This document shows, in pieces, positions 56,330 through 64,000 of a stretch of DNA of 64,000 bases. Position numbers and translations under genes: made by a program. Below the pieces are notes generated by a model that saw only the letters and a program-made list of their open reading frames with translations, had not been told where the DNA came from and did no database searches. The stretch lies in contig WOAB01000233.1 in the NCBI GenBank assembly GCA_027886185.1, positions 248,001 to 312,000 of the forward strand. Reading direction: 5' to 3'. The DNA comes from Rheum nobile. Lineage: Eukaryota > Streptophyta > Magnoliopsida > Caryophyllales > Polygonaceae. Numbering within the stretch: position 1 is the first letter of the stretch; every line of letters starts with the position of its first letter.

Positions 56330-56886
56330 TCTACTATATATTACTATAGTAAAACTCACCTAAGACTACTTGTCATTTTGACATTGCGTTATGTCATTTA
56401 TTATCACATGACTACTCCACACTATTCTACATCACTAAATTATCTTCTTTTCTATTATTATTATATAAAATAATTTAGATATGATCTTGATTTCATTTTC
56501 AATATATAGATTATTCACATTTGATCTTGATTTCCATATTAGATAGAATATATTAGGCATTTTTTTGAATATTCTCTTTTAATTTTTTATTTAATTAGTA
56601 ACTTTTTATTTAAATTTCCTTTTGATTCAATTATTTCTAGGTTAAAGACATGATTCAACCAATTATGTATGTATGGAATTACATTGATATTTGTTAATTG
56701 ATTATTAGTAGAGATTTTGTTATATTATCATACTCATCTGAATTTCATTTATATTGTTACAAATTAGATATATTTTTTCATTAATTTAATATTTTTTAAA
56801 TGTGAAATTGATATATTTTTATTAATTAAAAAATATCAATATAATTTTTTACTAATTCCCCGTGCACCGCACGAGAACTAAGCTAG
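56330..56886 (+). mobile_element. Small non-autonomous Helitron
   Basis: 5' end TCTACTATATATTACTATAG matches the usual plant Helitron start (TCTACTAT...). 3' end: hairpin CGTGCACCGCACG (56861-56873), 9 nt, then CTAG (56883-56886) followed by T, the canonical hairpin-plus-CTRR terminus. 557 bp, no coding capacity. The base before the 5' end is T rather than the expected A, a small weakness. Confidence 0.78.
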
Positions 56887-57076
56887 TTATTTCACAAAAA
56901 TGAAAAAAATAAAGTCAAATAAAAAAAAAGAAAAATGAAAGAAAGAAAATAGAGTAGTAAGTGGTAGCGTCCTATCGGGGAGTCGCAACCCAAATAGAAT
57001 AGCACAATTAGTAAGCTTTTCCCGGTTGAGAGGCAATTAGTAACCTGGAAAACTGCTATCATAGTGTTGTGTCACA
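56887..57076 (+). repeat. Fragment of an LTR end (gypsy unit D1)
   Basis: Ends ...GTTGTGTCACA directly before TCAATTGGTATCAG, as an LTR end before a PBS; the corresponding LTR at 58087-58908 ends ...GTTGTTTCACA before TCAAGTGGTATCAG. The upstream part of this LTR is not recognisable, possibly lost at the Helitron side. Confidence 0.5.
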
Positions 57077-57080
57077 TCAA

Positions 57081-57090
57081 TTGGTATCAG
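57081..57090 (+). other. Primer binding site of gypsy unit D1
   Basis: TTGGTATCAG, 4 nt after the LTR end, matches the initiator tRNA-Met type. A second PBS of the same type (TGGTATCAG, 58915-58923) follows the next LTR. Confidence 0.7.
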
Positions 57091-57136
57091 TTTTCCAGGT
57101 TGAGAGGCAAGCATCCCATGCTTCTTCATCTTCACC

Positions 57137-58186
57137 ATGTATGAAGTCTATTATGATGATGACTTCTACCCCCAACGTCGCCCCCAACGTCGTGACTTCA
57201 AGTTGAAACGTGACTACTTTGCCGATGAAGCTAACCCCTCGAAGTGCATAAAGGAGTTGCGCAAATCGGTTTATGTCTTTAGCCATTTTGACTGTGATGA
57301 GTACAAGCAGGTCGAGATCGCCACACAATACTTCATCGACTACGCCCGTTGTTGGTGGTACCGACTAGTAGAAGACCGTTATAGACGTGGCTTGCATCCC
57401 GTTGTTGCTTGGAACCAACGCGTCTATGTCATGACAAAGCACTTCGTCCCGACGATCCATGAGGAGCGCAAGCTACACCATTCCCGTCCACACCATGGTG
57501 CACCCTTGAGCGAGGCTTTCGCCAACACCCATGCCCAAGCTTTATACAATGAATTGCGAGAAGCAATAGAGGATATCAAGGCTGGGATTGCAAAGCTCAA
57601 AGCTTGGACTCCAGTCGATGTCCAAATCAAAACCGATCCCCCAACTCCAAGTGCCCCGACACCACTGGTTACTTGTTCATCTTCGACGCACACTGATTTG
57701 GTAGATGTGGAAAAGATTTTCACACCCTTAGATCAGTCCATTCTTGAACCCAAATCAACTTGTTCGATAGAGATCACTGCAGCCCCGGTCGTCACTATTG
57801 TCGCCCCGCTTCGCAGCCCGTCATCACCTCCACCAACACCCACACCGACGCCTCCAATAACACCAATTGTTTTTGGAACATTTCAAGTACTTCCTACTGC
57901 GTTAGTCCCTCGAACCACCACCCAAAATGCAGGATTTTCAAGTCTAAAGGAGCCAGCTTTGAGTTTGTCCAAGAACGATGAACAACATGTTCCTATGGTG
58001 CTTTCTAGTGTCAATGTTCTTCTCCTCAACGTTTTTAACTTCATCCGCATCGAATCGAGGATGATTCGAGGCCAGGTGGTGAAGAATGATAGAATCCATG
58101 GAAGGACAAGTCAAAGGCCTCCAAGGAAGAGGCTCAAGCAAAGGGGGAATCTTGAAAAAAAGTTTGAAATTTTTAGTTCTCGTTAA
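57137..58186 (+). CDS. gag fused to the pol C-terminal tail (gypsy unit D1)
   Basis: 349 codons, open. Residues about 25-110 are a retrotransposon gag domain: DEANPSKCIKELRKSVYVFS, then ATQYFIDYARCWWYRLVEDR (the W-W block), then FVPTIHEERKL. A Pro/Thr/Ser-rich segment follows without zinc knuckle, protease, RT or integrase. Near its end the frame reads IESRMIRGQVVKND, equivalent to ESRTIRSQVGENDD at the end of unit D2, the usual last residues of pol before the 3' LTR in Tekay/Del-like elements. So an internal deletion joined gag to the last codons of pol. The last 33 codons lie inside the LTR. Confidence 0.78.
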   Translation: MYEVYYDDDFYPQRRPQRRDFKLKRDYFADEANPSKCIKELRKSVYVFSHFDCDEYKQVEIATQYFIDYARCWWYRLVEDRYRRGLHPVVAWNQRVYVMTKHFVPTIHEERKLHHSRPHHGAPLSEAFANTHAQALYNELREAIEDIKAGIAKLKAWTPVDVQIKTDPPTPSAPTPLVTCSSSTHTDLVDVEKIFTPLDQSILEPKSTCSIEITAAPVVTIVAPLRSPSSPPPTPTPTPPITPIVFGTFQVLPTALVPRTTTQNAGFSSLKEPALSLSKNDEQHVPMVLSSVNVLLLNVFNFIRIESRMIRGQVVKNDRIHGRTSQRPPRKRLKQRGNLEKKFEIFSSR

Positions 58187-58908
58187 ATTCTAGACAGTCC
58201 TTGGTAAAACGGCCATAACTGTGGCTACAAAATTTATCTCAAGATGATTCAAGATGCATTGGAAAGCTGATCCAAATTTCTACAACTTCATAGTGTACAT
58301 CAAATCGAAACTCCAATGGGGAGATAATCAAAATCCAGTTTTACTGAAAACAGTACAATTTCCAGCGGTAATTATTCACTTTCTATAACTAGATAGATTT
58401 AGATAAGATTTGATTCCGATTTTCTTGTTATATTATCCTTATATTTAGCATTATCAATTAGGTTTATGAATTTTTAGGATTAGATAAAAAGATTTGGGGT
58501 TTTGGTTTCCTTGTTTCTTCTTTCACATGTTTCTATCTTTTTCTAGTTTCCTTATCTTTAGCATTAGATAGATTATTTATTTTGCAAGACATTATGCACG
58601 AAATTATGTTATTTAAACTCTTGTTTTCATTAATAAAAAACAGATTGGGACTCTTGTATAACTTGGCTAAGTTATACTTGAGTTTTTCCCCATCCAAAAC
58701 GCCCCTTTTGCTTTCTAGTGAAATGTTCTTCTTTAATTCATTTGATCAATCAATCCTTCTCCAAAAATCACGAACTTTTGATAGATTTTTTATGAGATCC
58801 TTTAAATGTAAATTCCAGAATTTCATCGAATTCGGAGGTTGTTTGCAGCTTGCCTCAAAGACGGGACCGAAATAGTGCGTGACGATCCTATCGTGGGGTT
58901 GTTTCACA
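58087..58908 (+). repeat. LTR shared by gypsy units D1 and D2
   Basis: TGATAGAATCC to GTTTCACA, 822 bp, preceded by the pol tail of D1 and followed by a PBS (58915-58923) that starts D2. Contains TTATTTAAACTC (58606), a likely TATA region. The third LTR at 60420 is related (shared AACTTGGCTAAGTTAT) but diverged. Confidence 0.7.
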
Positions 58909-59490
58909 TCAAGTGGTATCAGATTCCCAGGTTGAGGCAAGTATAAATTCTTGTTTTTCATGTTTCAATTCTTAATTTTGAGCAAATACTTTGATCTTGT
59001 TGTTTTCTTAACCACCAAAACACACACAAAAAACCATTAAAACCCAAACAAAGGTCGAGTTCTGTCCAGATTTTTCCGAGGAAACAAAAATATTTTTTCT
59101 ACAATTTTATTTTATAATCTTATAGATCGTGTCGATACGAGTCCGTGCAAATAAATTCATCAAAATCATACATCGTTTAACCCCCCAAAATCCCCAAAAA
59201 CGCACAAAATGTGCGATTTCCAGCCACCACCGCCGCACCACCGTCCAACCACCAACTCTGCCACATGAGATCACCGCCCCCTTCCCCTCATACCCAGGAA
59301 CCATATATCCAAAATTTACTCAAAACGGCAACCTCTAACCCTAGTAACACCCTTGCCCTAGTTTGACGAAACCTTAACTTTCGCAACTCGTTGAATTTTA
59401 TGGCTTGTTTCGTGTTTTGCATTGGGTGTTTGTTCTACTTTGTTTGTGGGTTTCTTCCGTGTCCTCTATGTGTTTTAATATTCTCTAACA
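58909..59490 (+). other. Leader of gypsy unit D2
   Basis: PBS (TGGTATCAG) then untranslated sequence. The gag gene expected here is absent; only short Pro/His-rich frames occur. The protease region starts abruptly at 59491. Confidence 0.55.
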
Positions 59491-60237
59491 ATGACCAAGT
59501 ACCAAGATATAAAGAACCTCTTTCTTACTCGTTGTGGGATGAATGACTTTACTATTGGAGTCATTATAGATGAACGTAGCAGCAATCGAATAAATCAACT
59601 ATTGGTGGATTATCTCCAGTTGAAGATGACACCACATCCCCGACCATACGCTTTGTTAGGGTCAGATAGCCAAGGAGACCGCATGATCACGAGACAATGC
59701 TTGATGTAGTTTCACATTGCGCATTATCAAGATGAGGTGTTTTGCGATGTGGATCCGATGGATGACACTTACCTTCTTCTTGGCACGCCTTGGTAAGATG
59801 ACAACAATGTGATCTATGATGAATCCTTGAATCAATTCAAATTCGTGCATAATGGGAGAAAGATCACTCTAGTTTCCCTTACTCCCCAACAAATCAAAGA
59901 GGATCTGGCCCATCGTACGAAGGTAAAGGCCGAGAGAGAGGCCAAAGTTACGAAGGAAGCCGCTGTGAAAGAAGTCGCTGCAAAGGGAGCCATTGTGAAG
60001 GCACCCACTGTGAAAGAAGTCGTGCACACCGGGGATGCCGCTTCGACCAAGCCTCACAAGGAGGACGTTGAGGCCAAAAAGTGGCTTGATGTTAAGCACC
60101 AAAACCAAATGACTCCTTACTTAGTGCCACACATGGCCCATGCTGCCAAGGGTCGAACGTGGAGGCCATGGGACAAGAAAGAGTTGGCGTGGATACGTTG
60201 GAGGGCTAGGAAACACAAGCTTGATCCTAGAGTCGCT

Positions 60238-60315
60238 AGTCCTTGGCGTGGAGTGAAGAGGATACAGGCCTATGCTAGTCCTTGGCGTGGAGTGAAGAGG
60301 ATACATGCCTATGAT
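60238..60315 (+). repeat. 39-bp in-frame tandem duplication
   Basis: GCTAGTCCTTGGCGTGGAGT and the following 19 bases occur twice back to back with one mismatch (CAGGCC / CATGCC). It keeps the frame (Ser-Pro-Trp-Arg-Gly-Val-Lys-Arg-Ile). Confidence 0.9.
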
Positions 60316-60407
60316 TATCATCTCCATGTGCCCAACGAGTTTATGGTTTTTACACCCATTGCTACCTTCTCTTCCATACTTGTCGAATCGAGGACGATTC
60401 GAAGCCA

Positions 60408-60419
60408 AGTGGGGGAGAA
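60408..60419 (+). other. Polypurine tract of gypsy unit D2
   Basis: AGTGGGGGAGAA directly before the LTR start TGATGACTCATGG, the usual PPT-LTR junction of this lineage. The equivalent in D1 (GGTGGTGAAGAA, 58075-58086) is mutated. Confidence 0.75.
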
Positions 60420-60810
60420 TGATGACTCATGGCCATCCTTGACTTGGAGGGACTTAAATGAGGTGATTCAAGAGCCAAAGAAGCCACCATAGTTGTGTTT
60501 TACTCACCCATATGCAAGGGATATTGCATGCCTATCATTTGTTTTAGTTTCAAAACTTACTATTTGTGGCAATATGTGAGACTGAAAGGATCTGCTCTTA
60601 ATATTTTTAGTAGTTCTTTATTAGACTTCAATATTTATGTTATTTTATTATTTTAGTAGGCTTAGGGTTAGATGGAGAGAGCTAGGGCCGGCCATGTTGG
60701 TGTGTGTCATCTCTCTTCCTTGCTCCTACTCTTCTTTTGTCTATTTAAACTCCTTTCTATGCTAATGAAAATCAGATTGAAACTTGAGAATAACTTGGCT
60801 AAGTTATTCT
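60420..60810 (+). repeat. 3' LTR of gypsy unit D2, interrupted
   Basis: Starts TGATGACTCATGGCC; contains TCTATTTAAACTCC (TATA region, about 60740) and AACTTGGCTAAGTTATTCT. At 60811 another LTR-type sequence begins, so the rest is missing or lies beyond it. Confidence 0.7.
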
Positions 60811-62020
60811 TGTAACACCCCCGACTTACGTCGGTAGTGCCACACGCCAGTGACCTTAGACTGTAAAGTCCAAATCCACCCAAGGCTTTAATCGGAACAA
60901 TTATACTTAAATGAATAAATAAACATTATATAAATAAAGAGTAGCGGAAGACTTTTGAAATAAATGTCAAATCTTTATTAATATTCCCCTCGTAAATTGA
61001 GGAGATATGTTTTACAAATGATGTTGAAATTTACAGCGGAAGACTTTAAATAAATCCTAATTACAACTCTATGTTACCTAACACTTATACCTATAACATT
61101 AATTAGAAAAGTAAATCTTATATTCAAAACAAACTCAAAAGTTTTTCAAAAACTAAACTCCAACCGCAATCCTTCTTCTCTATCTCGTTACTTCTAGACA
61201 ACCTGAGGCAAGTCGATTGATGTACTGTATGGGACGGATGACACCAGCCAACCATGCAAGGAAGAATATTGGTTGGTTAGTCTAATGAAAGACTACGCAA
61301 GGGTACAAACAGAATGATTCTTGTGGTTGTATCCAATTACTATCATTGTCTCTCGAGTAAAAACCGATAGATGATATATAACTAAAATACTTCCACTGAA
61401 ACGAAGGATGAACAAAAGAGATATGCACCAAGAGAATACCCGAATGAATGTGGGTATTATGGGAAGAAGATATGATTTGTTTGGGAACATTTTAAATTAC
61501 ACACTACATATATAAAACTCCATTGAATAATTGGGCCCGACCAATCTCACCGCATAATGCGAATCCATATTGGAAAGATGACCAACTTAAGCTAGAGCAC
61601 GAGCGGTTTCCAAGTTGTACTTCTCTCTCGAAGTTTTTTAATTATGTGCTCACAGCACTTATCTTATTTAATTTCACCACATCACAATTATAGTTAAAGA
61701 TTTTAACACAATCTCGAATAAAACGAGAACAATACAGGGCGACATTACGTCCAACCCAATTGCACTAGCAAGGTAATTAAACACCTCTTATCCTTGACTG
61801 GTGGATAAGAAGCAATATTCATGACCTTAAATGTATTAGATAATTATTCCGACTAATATCGAGTTACAAAGATATCATTATGCCACACAAGGCCATAATA
61901 TCCCTGACACACACGACTATTAAAGTGCACATTTAATGATTATAAAGTCCACATGTAACACACAAAGTCTACAACAATATCATCATTATGACGATAACAA
62001 CATTAATCATATATACCTAT
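60811..62020. repeat. LTR fragment related to the 11-17 kb LARD-like element
   Basis: Starts TGTAACACCCCCGACTTACG and shares ordered blocks with 11084-12500: GCGGAAGAC near 60945 and 61040, GGATGACACCAGCCAACCAT near 61237, and TTGGTTAGTCTAATGAAAGA near 61270. The GC island and the far end are absent; a MULE-like end begins at about 62025. Diverged, so a separate and older family or subfamily. Confidence 0.72.
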
Positions 62021-62330
62021 AGAATTTGGTTCTAGTAAAACAGTCAATTAGGGTAAAACGGAAGTATAAATAAAGGCCTTTAGATTAAATCCAAATCAAT
62101 GGCCCAAATTGGATGTAGGAGAGTGCACATATTGTACAATAAGATGCACACACCTGATTGACCCAAATTACCGTTATTTTTGGGATTTGATTTACCAAGA
62201 TCGTTCACTTTCCATATTCCCATTCACACGATATCGCAGTTACTCTCTCTTCGTCTTCAACCTCTCGAGTCGTCTCCCCGGGTTTGTCTTGCAGTTGACA
62301 AATATCCTATTAAAAAACCACCATTAAAGA

Positions 62331-62527
62331 TGAACATCCTCAGAAAACTAGCAGAAGAAGGCAAGGAAAGACCGATAGCTACTGATCCCCGACGAAACCC
62401 AGTTCCTAACCCAAAGGCCTCAGTAGATGGAGTAGATCCAAATGGTTCTTTTGCTTCCACAACTTCATCACGCGTAACTTCCCCAACAAGCGGGATCGAA
62501 AACTCTGGATCCACCATGGAAAATTAA
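62331..62527 (+). other. Short open frame in the third MULE relative
   Basis: Starts MNILRKLAEEGKERPIATDP after a C/T-rich leader and ends SGIENSGSTMEN, 65 codons, with Ser/Pro-rich composition. No known domain. Its place after the leader suggests a first exon, either of the element or captured. Nothing downstream to 63340 confirms a gene. Confidence 0.3.
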
Positions 62528-63339
62528 AGGTAAAGGAATGCTTCACATAAACCTTCCTCATTCAGTCAATATGATAGTGTTACTGATAGAAGTATAGATC
62601 AAAAGGCATATGATTTTACCAATGCCAGTTGCTCTTCAAATCCTCTGGGGTTCTTCAATTTAATATTCAGATCACAACACCACCTATTTCTCCGGCGATT
62701 TTTAGCAACAAAGGTTCCGTTTTTTTTAACTTCTAATTGGATCCCAGATTGAGGGTTTATTCAAACGATGTTCTGTGGAAATTTTTGGTGTACACTGGTG
62801 GAGGAACCGACAATAATCGCGAAGAAACTTCGTTGCGTTGGTCTTGCGTTTCTCTTTCTTCGTTGAACATAGTAGCTTTTCTATGTTTCCCATCTCCATT
62901 TAATTACTACAGTTACTGTTTGAGATTCTCAAGTTGGTTAGGTCTAGATTTATCAGCTTTGAGTTTCTATTGGCATGAACAAAACCGCATTGGGTTTTCG
63001 TTTAACTTATTCCAATTTGGAATTACTTGGACGGTCAGTGCTAGTTGATATCTTGGACATGAAGATCGCGTTGGTTACGCTTGCTGTTTTTCTTTCGTTC
63101 TTCCCCCTTGCTGAAAGCCATTGTGCTTCAAAAAAAGTTCAGTTTGATGCCTAAAGCTCAAGATTTGCATTGATAGTGTAAAACTGACTTCTTCGCCTTC
63201 TTGTATAGCATTGCATAACTTCTATGTGTTTAATGCAATTGCCTTTACCGAAAGAAAGAAAATAGTTATCGATTTGGGTAGCCTTGGTTTTGGGTTAATT
63301 GAAAGTAGTTTTGAGTTATGGATTTAGAAATTGTTTTTA

Positions 63340-64000
63340 TATGTGATATTTAAATTGTTTGTTGTAATATTCATACACATTTTTTTGATATTCATGTTGG
63401 ATTTAAGTTTCATGCTTTGAGTAGTTGATATTCAAATTTTATGATGTGATATTCACTATAATGTTGTTGATATTCACTATAATGTTGTTGATATTCATGT
63501 TGGATGTATGTTTCATACGTTGAGTAGTCGATATTTTAAATTTGTGATGTGATATTCACTATAATGTTGTTGATATTCATGTTGGATCAGTTTTGGTGTT
63601 TTGGGGTGTTGTTTGTATTGTTTGCAATTGATATTCAAATTGTTTAATGTGATATTCATACAAATGCTTTTGATATTCATATTGGATGTAGGTTTCATGC
63701 GTTGAGTATTTGATATTTATGATGTAATATTCACCTAAACTCTGAATAATCATCATGTGCGAATTAAACTCTGAATATCGACACTGTTTTTATGAATATC
63801 GACTATTTACTTGTATGACTATGTGCACAAAATACGTGAATATCATCACATATGGAATGAATATCACTATTATGGTATTCAAATTTCTTGTTGATGGTGT
63901 TATTTATACTGTTTGCAATTGATATTCAAATTGTTTGATGTGATATTCATACAAATGCTTTAGATATTCATGTTGTTATGTACGTTTCATGATCTGAGTA
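63340..64000. repeat. Word array GATATTCA (TGAATATC)
   Basis: At least 18 copies of GATATTCA or close forms at 20-60 bp spacing, often in GTTGATATTCATGTTGGATG units (63420-63600). Some copies at 63770-63860 are in the opposite orientation (TGAATATCGAC, TGAATATCAC). The same word is in the 108-bp repeat of the 2.0-kb element. Confidence 0.82.

Larger units (their letters stand above)
59491..60492 (+). pseudogene. Protease fused to the pol C-terminal tail (gypsy unit D2)
   Basis: One frame with two in-frame stops (TAG 59707, TAA 59795). Protease signature: IIDERSSNRINQLLVDYLQL, then LKMTPHPRPYALLGSDSQG, QDEVFCDVDPMDDTYLLLGT and PW. Catalytic Asp is kept in I-D-E-R-S-S, but the usual Gly-Gly is Glu-Arg. 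A charged Lys/Glu/Ala/Val segment follows (60 codons of KEAAVKEVAAKGAIVK type), then a 13-codon unit SPWRGVKRIxAYA in two tandem copies. It ends LVESRTIRSQVGENDD, the pol terminus. RT, RNase H and integrase are missing. Confidence 0.78.
62025..64000. mobile_element. Third MULE relative, left part only
   Basis: After AT-rich flank (CATATATACCTATAG) the sequence GGTTCTAGTAAAACAGTC...GGGTAAAACGGAAGT...AAATTGGATGTAGG parallels the ends of the 2.0-kb element (CTCTAGTAAAACAGGCTC...GGTGAAACGAG...ACGTTGGATGAG). A CT/TC-rich leader (62200-62280) and a TGAATATC word array (63340 to window end) follow, as in the relatives. The right end is outside the window. Confidence 0.6.

Overview
This is nuclear DNA from a flowering plant, most likely a eudicot with a repeat-rich genome. 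Spliceosomal introns, plant-type LINEs with a C-terminal RNase H, Athila-lineage gypsy elements with tRNA-Asp primer sites, and FAR1-like Mutator transposase all point that way. I cannot name the species. I found no convincing host gene, rRNA or tRNA gene. Nearly everything recognisable is transposable-element DNA, much of it nested, and most long reading frames are antisense or low-complexity shadows.

Layout. 1-6.4 kb: minus-strand Athila-type element A (gag-protease, Athila ORF, PBS, one LTR) with pol deleted. 6.4-8.3 kb: AT-rich DNA and a degenerate array of small dyads. 8285-9241: a 957-bp MULE with a 9-bp target duplication. 9.4-19.3 kb: minus-strand LINE 1, split at 11084-17249 by a non-autonomous LTR element (two 2.58-kb LTRs, 1.0-kb non-coding interior, perfect 5-bp duplication). 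20.0-27.4 kb: plus-strand LINE 2 with a recognisable duplication but a deleted RT active site. 28.7-41.3 kb: minus-strand LINE 3 in four pieces, separated by gypsy element B, by a putative solo LTR that contains another solo LTR of family A, and by a MULE full of a repeated short word.

41.5-52.2 kb holds the most interesting unit: a Mutator-like element about 10.7 kb long with two convergent genes. One is a largely open, intron-containing FAR1/MULE transposase (minus). The other is a decayed ULP1-like (C48) SUMO-protease-type gene (plus) with a long Lys/Ala/Glu coiled coil. About 44 copies of TGTTCAA, nearly all on one strand, fill its non-coding DNA. A 2.0-kb relative lies immediately to the right, and a third relative starts near 62.0 kb; both carry arrays of another word (GCATATCA/TGAATATC). 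Around them are a tRNA-type SINE (54.8 kb), a small Helitron (56.3-56.9 kb), two tandem fragments of a gypsy element (57.1-60.8 kb) and an LTR fragment related to the 11-17 kb element.

How the parts relate. The LTR elements kept the cis sequences needed for copying (LTR, PBS, sometimes PPT), and several kept gag and protease, but all lost reverse transcriptase and the integrase core; they would need enzymes from elsewhere. The transposase of the 10.7-kb MULE could in principle act on the two neighbours with similar ends. Family-specific repeated words and GC palindromes recur in the non-coding parts of several unrelated elements, and they are the main unexplained signal here.
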